DNA of 64,000 nt, taken from Talinum fruticosum (lineage: Eukaryota > Streptophyta > Magnoliopsida > Caryophyllales > Talinaceae). The stretch is from contig JAITYX010000145.1 in the NCBI GenBank assembly GCA_021018815.1, positions 434,001 to 498,000 on the forward strand. Reading direction: 5' to 3'. A model generated the notes under the pieces. It saw only the letters and a list, made by a program, of their open reading frames with translations. It ran no database searches and was not told the origin of the DNA. Positions 23,795-33,513 of this stretch are shown here, piece by piece. A program made the translations under genes and the position numbers. Within the stretch, counting starts at the first letter, position 1. Every line of letters begins with the position of its first letter.

Positions 23795-24110
23795 AAATTT
23801 CAGAAATTTCTTTTAAAATTTCTCTCTCTCTCTTACCGCGCGCATCAATAAGAGAACTAGCCATTGGGAGAAAGTCACTAGAATTCTAACCGTTGGAGAG
23901 CAGAAACGTCACACTTGTCCGAGGCGACCGTTGGAGGTTTAGGTCGATCGAATATTGAAGGTAATTCCTTTTCACTATAAACAGCATTTCTTTACATTCG
24001 TTTCGCTACTTTACTCTTTGCTCACTTACTCTCTCGCTTACTTGCTCTCGCTCTAAAAGCTCTCGATATTCGCTCTCTCTCTCTCTTGTTCTCGAGTCTA
24101 AGAGCTTTTG
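23795..24110 (+). repeat. second copy of the ORF3 promoter and leader
   Basis: Repeats the sequence at about 22320-22610, including TTAAAATTTCTCTCTC, TAACCGTTGGA (23887-23897, a perfect MSA consensus in reverse), GACCGTTGGAGG, TATAAACA (23976-23983) and the CT-rich leader. It directly follows the ORF3 remnant and leads into unrelated sequence. It may be the scar of recombination between two copies. Confidence 0.75.
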
Positions 24111-24112
24111 GA

Positions 24113-25095
24113 AGAGATTCCATCGATCTTAAACCGAGAATCCGGTGTTCGGGGATGAAGGCATGAATAGTCTCAATTCCTCTAGTCAACGTAAAGCCTT
24201 GACTAATCTAAATTGTAAGTTAAAAATTATGTGTAATGAATAAAGAAATCAACAAGCTATAAGCGGAAATTAAATCAAGCAACACATGCTTAAAAGCGAT
24301 AAATAAAGTAATAAAGGAAGTAATAAAAGAAAGAAAAGTGAAAAAAGGAAAGCAAGAAATAAAAATTACAAAGGGTGGGAAGGAAAGTATAGTGATTACA
24401 TCTCGAAACCACGATACCAAAAGCAATAAATAACCGAAATTAAATAAGGTACAAAAACAAACTTCAGGATGGTAGAAGCGCCCTCGAGTTGACCCATGTA
24501 CTAGGCTTGAATCACTCGTCGGACTTTAGCAGAGTGATGGTAGGGTGATGATAAGCGAAAGAGGCAAAAGAACGCCTTTTGTAAGTGGTTTAGAAAAATA
24601 GTACTCGAATGGAGTAAATGAGAGATAAAGAGAAGACAAGTGTGGGGGAGATTGTTTCAACAACTTTGGGGGATTTTCCAGCCGCTCAAAATGCAGGAAA
24701 TGAAGGGGAGAGGCCCTTAATTTATAGGAACAAATAAGCCATCGACCGAAGAGATAAGCCGCCGTAAATCTCGAAATTGATCGAGGAGATCCCGGAGACC
24801 CGAGACTAAACGGACGGCGTCATTCAGGAAGGGGACCGAAAGTAGCGCCGATTTTGTGTTACAATTTTCGTGACTCGAAAAATCTATCGAGCCTAAGAAG
24901 ATGTGTTTTGGGTTGTTCTTGACACTAATTGGCTTTTTGTGGACTAGTTGGATTTTTGTGGGTTAAAATGTATTTTATCACTCTACTTTAGTCCAACCTT
25001 GACCCAAGCATGCAAATGAAGTTGGATTTTCATCATAGGGCTAACAAAAACAAATAAATAAATAGAAAAGAGAAGACACTTTTTCGGTGTCTATA
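24113..25095 (-). repeat. probable Ty3/gypsy LTR fragment, minus orientation
   Basis: The right end reads in reverse TATAGACACCGAAAAAGTGTC, close to the TGTAGACACC start of the R2 LTR. On the minus strand a TATA-like CCTATAAATTAAGG lies near 24730. The left limit is set where copia G similarity ends. No coding similarity is seen. The assignment rests on the end and the TATA box. Confidence 0.4.
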
Positions 25096-25300
25096 GTTAG
25101 CCCCTACTTTGACCTAGTGCGAAAGATGAAGGTCAAATAGACACCAATACTCAATTCCTCAACTATGCATAGCCCAAAGTTTACTCAACAATACCTGGTT
25201 CCTCAATAATGAATACTCTAAATGCTCTGAGTTACATATCAAGAATCAAGCCCCAAGTTTCAAGCACACAATGACGACCATAAAGCATGCCACATTTACA
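25096..25300. other. unassigned sequence, probably CACTA interior
   Basis: AT-rich sequence between the gypsy LTR fragment and the CACTA right sub-terminal region. I see no coding sequence or repeat in it. Confidence 0.3.
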
Positions 25301-25769
25301 CATCTCATTTACAAAATAAGAGAGGAAAATATAAGTTACATACCCACGGGGAGAGTGAGAGAGAGAGCGGCAAGAGTGAGAGGGAGGACCGTAAACAGCA
25401 GAGAGAGTGAGTACGTGGGTACAGCCACGACCGAAAACTGTAGATATAGTGGGAAGCACGCCGGAAACCACCGAAACCGTAGAGAGAAGAGAGAGAAGAG
25501 CAACCGGAAACCTCAACGGTAGCGAGAGAGTGAGGTGAGAGTGAGAAAGCGACTCCGAGCTTGGGTTTTTTTGAACAACCTATGACGACAGTTCAATAAA
25601 AGAACCATCATGAAAGAACTTTTGACGTCGGTTCTTTCATTGAACTGTCGTCATATGTATATTAATAACAACTTCTTTTACAAAAATGACACCGGTTCAT
25701 TTTTCATGACAGCTTTTCCTTTTAACTATCGTTAACGATCCATCGTTAAAAGTGGTTCTTGTAGTAGTG
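25300..25769 (-). repeat. CACTA right end: inverted repeat and sub-terminal repeats
   Basis: In reverse complement it begins CACTACTACAAGAACCACTT and then gives GTTAACGATAG, GTTCAATGAA-type repeats, a GA/CT-rich tract and GTGGGTATGTAACTTATATT. This mirrors the order of motifs at 13851-14490. The outermost 16 bases are much better preserved than on the left. Confidence 0.82.
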
Positions 25770-27300
25770 TGGAATGTTTAGAACTTGAAAATATAATGTT
25801 CTTTACTACTCGGTCCCACATTAATGGGTAAAGTCAATGTTCCAAAGACTGTTCTTTTAGAATTATCATAGGCTCGGAGATGAACATTCTATTTATAGAG
25901 TTGTCAACCTCTAATGCCTAACCTTTTGGCGGTCCTCCAAGGACAAACGTTCACAACAGATCCGTTGTCTACTAAGGTTAGGAAAATTAACTTGTTAATG
26001 CAGGTGACGAGTTAAGTAAAGGGCATTGTTGTGAGCAATGCCTTACTCGAGGAAATCTTTCTTGTCAAATGTAATGGTTCCGTCCCCATTATTAACCAAT
26101 CCTACTACTTCCTCGGGCGTGGTTTCGGGAGGGACCTCAATTTTAGTAAGTACATCAATTAAGGCTTGGCTATGCTTTTGGGAAGCAAATATAAGTTGCC
26201 GGATAGAAATATCAACTTTAACTTTTTGAAGTCTGTTTTAGGATTGGGTCTTCTTCTTTAACGACTTCTTTTGGATTCTTATTATTGCTTAGCTTCGGTC
26301 GACCTTAGAGAGAGGGAGTTGACCATTGTAGAACATGCTTTCCAATTTACTATTGAATGTCCAACATTGCTCGGTGTCGTGTCCTCGTGCACGATGGTAT
26401 TTACGAGAATTTTCCTACATCCCAATTTTTGACAGTTTAGCAGCTTCTAATTCTACTCTTATAGGTGACAATTCTATTTTCCCCTTAGACAATAGGAGGT
26501 CAAGGGCTTGAGTGTAAGTAGTATCAATTCGAGTGTATTCATTATACCTATCAAGGGCATTGATGTCTACACTCGTGCTAGTATTGCCTTGATTAGAGGT
26601 TTTCTTATCCTTAGAATGATAGTTACCTCTATATCCAGATCACAAATTTTGTGGTCGTGGTAGACAATCTGTTCTTCTATCAGCATGCCGCCATCTCTAA
26701 ACACCGAGAAACTCATAAACTGTAAGAATTTTAAGGTGTTGATGATTGTAGGCAAGATGAAGATAATTCAAAATGATCCATACTTGATCTTTCTCGGAAA
26801 GTTGGTCTACCATGTAAGCGACCTTTGTCCTCCATCTAGTGAGAAAGTTCGTAAAGCTTTCTTTCTCGCCTTACTTGATTAAATCTAAGTCTCTAAGTGT
26901 GACAGGTATATCGGTGTTATAAGAGTATTGATTTAGGAACTCCTTACACAGGTCATTCCAATTTGTGACCTTGCATAGGTCAATCGCATTATACCGCTTT
27001 AATACATCACTCGTCGAAAGTCCATGGAACGATGATGTGGTAATTATCTTCTTAAGAGTCATTCCTCCAAAGAAGTTACGAACATGGTGATGGGGATTCT
27101 TGGAACCTCAAAACTTGATGTCCGGCATGGTGAACTTAGGGGTAGCTTTCCTTTGGGGATTGAAGTTAATCCATTATGATCAAAGTAGTGATTGCTTAAC
27201 ATGGATGACTCCCTTAACATTTATTGTATTTAATCTACCCGTGCATCAGACTTGGGTTTATGTTTATGACTGCCTGGAGGAGATGGAGTAGGGTGAAGGA
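25770..27300 (-). pseudogene. gag: gypsy gag-protease fragment R3
   Basis: Read from 27300 downward. It shows a SSM..NHYFDH-like start, the gag block with RYNAIDLCKVTNWNDL and NTDIPVTLRDLDLIK (26871-27062), and GGMLIEEQ near 26690. A Tat-type gag tail with HRARGHDTEQCW follows near 26370-26400. A retropepsin-like protease (25780-25990) comes next, with VDNGS at about 25957-25972 in place of D[ST]G and a HLRAYDNSKR-like motif further on. RT onward is absent where the CACTA right end begins. The copy is inverted relative to R1 and R2 and abuts the R2 LTR head to head. Confidence 0.75.
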
Positions 27301-27301
27301 T

Positions 27302-29118
27302 TGTAGACACCTAAAAAGTGTTGTTCCTTATCTCTTTAATTATATATTTTATTTTATTGGTCGGATGATGAAATCTCGAGTCCTGTTTGAGGATTTCGAT
27401 CTCGGAATGTCTTTGATGTATGCGACGGAAGCCAGTAAAACATAAAGAACCCCCAGCACCAAATAATAGTCTTTTGCCTTGGATCGATCTAAAAACCCCT
27501 TTTCCTTCGGACAATCTTAGACCGGGCCAGGATTCTAGAGACAACGAAGTCCACTAATGTATACCGGGAAATTCCAATTTCGAATACGCATTTTACTTTT
27601 GCCCAATCGGACAAGGAGTCGAAGACCTTAAGACAGGTGTTAAAACATTGCATTTCATGATCACGAGCATCAAAATATTGTGTTTAAGCTCCAACACAGC
27701 CCACACGAGATTAGGAGCTTTTCTCCCCAAAACGGATAGGAGTCTTTTCTTTATACTGGTTCAATCTCGGGATACCCGGCCTGGTTTTTTCTGAGCTGCT
27801 TGATCGCTAGCCAAGAGTAACCCTAGGTCATTTGTGACCTAGGTCTCTCCCTATAGATAGAGAGTCTTGGTTCTCATTCCCACATAGCTTATTTCCTTAG
27901 TGTTACGTTGCTTGAACCGAGCTAAAATCCTATTTCCTAAACATTACTCTACCAAAAAAATTTTCTCAAACACTCATCTTTTCAATTTATCGCCATTGAA
28001 TTTATGCAAAGAGCTATAGAATATTCAGTTATTTTGATCTCTAGGCATTCATTCAACTCGACCTTTTTGCTCCCTACAAATTCACCTTTTCCAAAATCCA
28101 TAAAAAAACAAGCCCTTTCTTTGGATTCGTCGCTGTCGCATGAAGAAATCCAAGTGTCGAGATCCGAGATCAGCAAGTGGGACATCCTAAGGGCAACCAT
28201 TCGGCCTTCGGACGATTATTTAGTTTTATGCTTTTTTATTGCTCTCCGTATTGTCAATCAAAGAGATGCTTTTAGTTTTTCACTTTTCTTTTTCGCTTTC
28301 TTTTGTACTTTCTTTATCGCCTTCCTTTAATTATGTTTGGTTGCTTTAAATTCTCTTAGCATGTTGTTGTGTGCTTGTGTTTTCTCATTATTTTAATTCA
28401 GATCGAAATTAGTAATAATCGTCTTAGGATGGGCGGAATGAAAGGGTTTTCCCTACAGTTTGTACCCTCGCTCCCAAATCCGATTCTTGGTTCTAGGACC
28501 GATGGAGTCACTTTTAGACTTTTCCGGTCTTATTTTTCTCATACTATGATCCGAAAAGCAATTCTTTATCTTTTGTTTATGTTAGTTTTTCTTTCTTAAA
28601 AATTGACTGGCAACTCCTTGTTTTGCTTTATTTCTATTTAATTTGCATCTCGATTGTTTTTTTTTTTTATCCCAGGATAGAAAATAAGGGTTGTAGATCT
28701 ACCAGCCAGGGTAGAGGCCGAGGTTGATTGACTTAGCCGTGGCCTATCGCCGGCACCGGCCACCACTAAGTGCGGTCGTTGCCTGTACCACGTGGTCAAC
28801 AGGCGGGGCTTCGGTTTGAACCGGTGGTTTCACACCGGCTTGGCCCTAAAGCCTCATGGAAGATTTAGCAAGCCCTAATTCTATTTCTTTTGTTAAGAAA
28901 TAATATCCCGAGAATTCTAAAAATAATTGTTAACATAAAATAATAAATAAAATGTCATTCAAACTTTGTCTAATTCGATTCAAATCAGATTTAATAAAAG
29001 TTTAAAATCTTAATAAAAGATTCATCCTCACTTTTAAAACCCATTTTTAAAAAAACCCCTTACGCCAAAGGTAACTTGGGGAAGCTCACTGCGGTTCCCG
29101 TCGATCATGGTTTCTATA
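27302..29118 (+). repeat. 5' LTR of gypsy element R2
   Basis: Starts TGTAGACACCTAAAAAGTG and ends TTTCTATA where R1 has TTTCTACA. CTATAGATAGAGAGTC near 27852 aligns with the TATA region of R1. Length 1817 bp, about 200 bp shorter than R1. Confidence 0.75.
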
Positions 29119-29119
29119 A

Positions 29120-29134
29120 TGGCGACTTCGCTGG
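29120..29134 (+). other. primer binding site-like sequence of R2
   Basis: TGGCGACTTCGCTGG lies directly after the LTR end, at the position of the PBS in R1. Confidence 0.5.
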
Positions 29135-29283
29135 CGATAATTTTTTATTAAGAGGGCAAAACTTGAAAATTTGACTAGTGTTTTTTAATGTGTTTACATT
29201 AGGCATCCTGCATTTTATTAGAAACCTTTGAACATAGTTTATTACTTGTTTTGGATCCCTAGGAAAAATTTATTTTACCCCCG

Positions 29284-30860
29284 TGAAGGTTTGCTCGGGA
29301 GAGTCCGATTCACCCTAGAGGCGGGGTGAATAGGGTGATAGAAAATTCTTCGTGAAAATACACACTTTTACACGTAAAAGAGGCAAAGACAGATTCCGAG
29401 TCTAACAACAGGGTTAGAAAAGATTGGACTCGTAAAGCAATGAACAAGAAGAAGCAAGAGCAAGAAAGCCGTCCGAGTCTAGAATGAACTCGTAAAATGA
29501 ACACAGAGATTTTACGTTGAAACCCTCCCGGGGCAAAAACCACGGCCCGTGCCAATCCAGACACGAAGTCAAATCCACTATTTTGAGTCCACAAAATACC
29601 GTGAACTTGACAAAACCCGAGTTGCTCCCTTAGACAACTCTATACAAGTTTTCCGAGACTCGAAGTTCCCTTATCTCGATCTAGTACTTCCTAGCTGAGA
29701 TAACCATTACAGTCTAGGTACAACTAAGCTGAGTTAACCTTTACAGACTTAGTCAAGGGACCTTACAAAGAATGTAAGAAGAGTTTGTAACTAAGTACAA
29801 GATCTTACAACTCGTAAAGTAATGAATTACAGAGTGGGAGTTGTAAGTTGAAGATTGAGAGTAAGTACAATAACTTTGATCAAGTAAGTGTATAGACAAT
29901 ATATTCGGCAACCTTCAAGTCTTGTGAAGTGGCTTCTATTTATAGATAACCAAGCAGAGTAGCCGTTATCTTCATCTCGCTGACCGAGAGTCTTCCGTGA
30001 CCGTTGGGAGAGACTTTCCGAGTCACTCGTAAAGTATCCGTTGAAATATGAACGTTGGACAACGGTTTAACTCTCTTGGAAGTCCCAAAACCATCGGTTG
30101 TGTCTTGAAAAATGAGGTGGAAACCACCGTTAGGCTTGGCGTTCCAGCTTTTCCGGATATGGAAGCGCATGCCTTCGACACAATCTTCCGGGACTAAAGC
30201 AGGGAAGTTGAAAAGCCATATCTCGCTGGTGATTTAACGTTCGAGCCGGCTACTTTTGTAGTTTGAAAAGATATCCTTGATTGGATAACCTACAAAAGTA
30301 AAACATTTTTGGTTCTCAAAGTATAAAATACTTTGGTCCAAGGTTAGACACAGATAATAAAATAGTTATGGAAAATACGCAATTGACTATCTCGAGTCGT
30401 AAAAGAAATGGAATTTTCTGAGTCTAATATCCATGATACTCGGAATTCCATATAACTTAGTCTTAAGCAAAGGATCAAGTTCTATAACGAATATCGAGTG
30501 GGAAAAACTTGATATAGACTAAGCATGAGAAGTACTACGAATACCGACTATGCAAACAATAGAATAGATAACCATAAGTCGATTCTGAGTGAGAAACGGC
30601 GGAATACCGGTATATTCGAAATGCGATTAATCCGAGTGAGAGTGGACTCGGAATAAAGATCCAGCTTTCCGAGTCGCTAACCGAAAAGCGATAAAAGAGA
30701 TAAGTGAGGGCCGAATCACTTAGAGAAAATACTATTTTACTCAAGTAAGTTTCTAAGACACAGAGAATGCCTTGGAATCAAAACTCTACATGAATAACAT
30801 CGGTATACCCGATTCCTTTTGCATGACTCGAAAGATATTGAGCAAGTGTCCGAGTCTTCA
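29284..30860 (-). repeat. 3' LTR of element B
   Basis: Left end TGAAGGTTTGCTCGGG, right end GTCCGAGTCTTCA. The reversed TATA box CTATTTATAG lies near 29936-29945. On its U3 side are five CCGTT/AACGG motifs between about 29957 and 30142. It pairs with 38544-40118. Confidence 0.95.
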
Positions 30861-31239
30861 ATCTCCCCTTTTTGATGAAAGGCATTCCATACTTAAACAG
30901 AAACTTTGTTAGAGGAAAATAGATTGATTCCGAGTAGTTCGCTTATGAGAAAGGCATAGTGAGTAAATCGGAGCAAGATATAATATATCGAGCAAAATGA
31001 AATACCGTATGCTTTAACAATAACTCGAGAAAAATTAAAGAACTCAGCATTCATTAAAAAGAAATTTCAAGGGAATAAACTCCCCTAAACAAGACAACCA
31101 GTTTCGACTACATTTCTCCCCTTGCCTTTTAGCAAAAACAAGAAACAAAAAGAAGGGAGAAAAGTACAAGTAATACACATAAGTTGTCCGGACAAAAAGA
31201 AAATTTGAAATAAGAAATTTTGGAGACACCGAGGAATTG
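30861..31239 (-). other. 3' untranslated region with three polypurine tracts (element B)
   Basis: On the minus strand the order is AAAAGGCAAGGGGAGAAAT (near 31130), TTTAGGGGAGTTTATTC (near 31090) and the main tract AAAAAGGGGAGAT against the LTR (about 30861-30874). The three GGGGAG tracts recur at corresponding places in F and K, and in weaker form in A and H. Repeated polypurine tracts are a reported Sirevirus trait. Confidence 0.8.
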
Positions 31240-32883
31240 TGACTCAAGTGCATGGCTCCAACTAGGGAGGAGGGATTTCGAGTGGAGGCGGAGGTGCGCC
31301 GGCGCCGATACGATCTTGACGATGTGCTTGAGCGCGGCGAAGGGAGACCCGGAATTATCCTCGGGGGCTCAGCTCCGAGTGGCTAACCCGGAGAGAGTGG
31401 ATCGAGGGGTTCTTCCCTTGGGACCTCGAGGGCCGGAGGGGCCGCTCCGGCTAACTCGTTGGAGGAGCGAGATCTTCTAACCCACTCGGATCGCCGTCCG
31501 AGCCGAGTACAGCAATTTGAGCTTGGGGAGCAGGCCGACCCTCGGCAGCTTGCCATGGCCTCTTCTTCCCTTGGCCCGGAAGGTCCCGCCTCGGCCGCAG
31601 GTTCCTCAAGCATCCTCTGCTACATCTGCAGCCTTCGCTGCATCCGCAGCCTTCTTCCTCTCGCTTCCTCGGCTTCCTCGCTGTCCGAGGAGGTCGGTCC
31701 GAGGCTCGAAGACGCCTCGGAGGTGTCTCGAGTCATCCGGTACCTGAGCCGCCTTGGACCTTCTTTCTCCGAGGAGCTCAGCCCAGCTCCTTCTGCTCCT
31801 TAACCAGCTCTCTCATCTCAAGAACGAGAGACTGCCGCTTCTGGATTTGGGACTCGACCGGTCTTTTGGTTGATGGTCGACCTCGAAGAACAGATTTGAA
31901 AGCCCCGAGCATGTCTCCGAGTTCGGAAGACACAAAGCCGATCTTGTCCATGAAAACAGGGACAAGAGGGCAGAGAGAGATTTGGAAGCACCCGAGGTGG
32001 AGGCACCACCAGGTGAAGAGGGAAGAGGGAGAGGGGTTGATTTCCGAGTCCGAGGTGGAGAAGGAGGCCTCAGCTCCGAGTTGTGAACCCGCACACCGTG
32101 GTTAGTTTCCGGTATCCGTACCTCGGAGTTCCTTCTTGCCGACCACAATGGCCGCCTCGTACACCGCGTTAGGGTCGAGGGAAGAGGAACTTGAAATTGT
32201 TTGAAGACAAGGGTGAGAAGAGCACCGAAAGGAAGGGAGGTGTTCTTCTTGGTTTGGAGTCGAGCCGGCACAGCGCCATCCGCTCAATGATGGAGGGGAA
32301 GAGGTCGACTTCGTATCCCTCCAGTGATATCGAAGAGGGCTTTGAGATGCTTGGAGTTGGGGTTCTCCTTGCTGGAATGCCGTGAGAAGAAGGTTCTCAT
32401 CAGCAGAAAACACGAAGCTCCGGCTTCGACTTCAACCGAGTCACGTAAAAGTTCTTTCCGGACCAAGGGAATTCTTTAGCATACTTTTCAAAGAAGTCGC
32501 TCGCGACTTCAAGTGAAGGGAATAGGGTTACTGTTCAAGAAGAGAAAAGAAACTTTGAATAGTCGGTGAAGGAGGGAGGTGTTGATACGAATAGTAATGT
32601 TCGAACCCGAGAGGTTAGAACATTTTCTGAGTGGGAGAGATGAGTATAAAACTCGAGACGAGTTCGAGATAAATGAACTCGCTGAAACACAAGAAAGGGT
32701 AGACTCCAGTGGTTTGGATGTTGGACAACCAGGAGAATTTGGTTGTTGGGAAGAACTTGTCGTCCAGACGCAAGGTGCTCGGGTGACAATGGGTTTAGTG
32801 GGGTTGAGCTTTCTAGCTTATTGGTGCGGGGCTTTTGGAAGATGAAGAAACCCGAAAGTCGGGATGGTTTCCTCTTTAGGCAT
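31240..32883 (-). pseudogene. ORF3, 'putative plant transposon protein'-like (element B)
   Basis: About 545 codons' worth, broken into several frames. The start ATG at 32883-32881 (MPKEE-like) is followed by KPRTNK and a domain with SRTRLEFYTHLSHSE..VLTSRVR (read 32535-32975). The NPNSKHLKALFDITGG segment and ARLQTKKNTSLPFGALLTLV come next. PGVRVHNSELRPPSPPRTRK (31813-32271), a coiled-coil stretch, and an Ala/Glu/Pro-rich tail with EEPAAEAGPSGP and REEPLDPL complete it. The order matches K, which has the best coiled coil. Function unknown: it may act in the nucleus given the basic N-terminus, but this is inference. Being in sense orientation after pol it occupies the position of the env-like ORF of some Sireviruses. 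I see no clear transmembrane segment, so it is not an obvious envelope protein. Confidence 0.72.
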
Positions 32884-33280
32884 GGTGAGAAAAGATGAAA
32901 CTTTTCGAAAGAGAAAGAGAAGGAGGTGTAGAAGAGAAGATAACGAAAATGGTAGAAGAAAAAAAATGAGAGCAAATGAAACTTACGAGAGAGTGAGAGA
33001 GAGCTTCTTCAACGTTTGCGAGAGGATCGGGAATACTGTTCACGTAGAGAGCTTCCGCAAGAAGATTTTCGTTTCGAGAGGGAAGGAGTTTTAGAATATC
33101 GAGATGAAGATGAATAGTCGTTATTTATAGAGAATAAGCGCGCCCGTTCACTATCCGTTAAGTAGCTCCGTTCGACTCAGCCTCGTCCATCGGTCATTAA
33201 TGCCCGGTGTGATGGTTCTTCTTCAACGATTGAGATACCGGCGGTTTGAATTCCACGGCTAAGATCCGATCACAGCGCTC
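32884..33280 (-). promoter_or_regulatory. internal promoter and leader of ORF3 (element B)
   Basis: On the minus strand, TATAAATAA (33129-33121) is preceded by three AACGG motifs within about 50 bases (GAACGGAGC, TAACGGATA, GAACGGGCG). A long CT-rich leader with a perfect splice-donor sequence GTAAGT (32986-32981) leads to the ATG about 245 bases downstream of the TATA box. K has the same layout. Pol ends at 33514; the gap 33281-33513 holds no ORF I recognise. Confidence 0.5.
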
Positions 33281-33513
33281 GAGAAAGAGAGAAAAAGATT
33301 TTAAAAAATAATCCGAAACTCTCTACTATTCTAGAGATAGCTTCGTACAATTTGATGTCCAAGTTTTTCTACGTCCGAGTTTGACTCGTAAAGGATTCCG
33401 AGTGACTCGAAACACGAAATAACTATCACCCAAGATCACCGAATCAACCGAACTAATCGTTATTAATAGTGAAAACATATAGCACGTAATTATGCAACAA
33501 AAGTAACACATAA

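Larger units (their letters stand above)
22190..24110 (+). mobile_element. rearranged copia remnant G (LTR start, ORF3, duplicated promoter)
   Basis: Starts with about 130 bases of LTR (TGAAGACTCATATTC, similar to the start of the D LTR). Near 22320 it jumps to the ORF3 promoter region, so the rest of the LTR, gag and pol are deleted. ORF3 follows, and then a second copy of the promoter and leader (23795-24110). The element ends in gypsy LTR-like sequence. Confidence 0.65.
13851..25769. mobile_element. CACTA (En/Spm) DNA transposon, filled with retrotransposons
   Basis: The right end reads, as reverse complement, CACTACTACAAGAACCACTT, a textbook CACTA terminus. The left end aligns base for base but is decayed (CAATGTTACATGAACCACTT). 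Sub-terminal repeats of the CCGTCGTTAAAAG type (AACGATGG, GTTCAATGAA) and about 450-600 bp of inverted similarity support both ends. Internal transposon sequence remains at 14491-17068 and about 25096-25300; the rest is later insertions. I see no clear 3-bp target duplication, so the two ends may not have arrived as one unit. Confidence 0.72.

Noticed and set aside
31220..32105. Plus-strand ORFs at 31220-31480, 31459-31803 and 31866-32105
   Set aside because: Antisense shadows of ORF3 in element B, open because of its GC-rich, Ala/Glu-rich tail. The same happens at 61666-62287 in K.
31240..32883. ORF3 as a retroviral envelope gene
   Set aside because: The position fits an env-like ORF of Sireviruses, but I see no signal peptide or clear transmembrane helix. 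The N-terminus is basic and the C-terminus is an acidic coiled coil.
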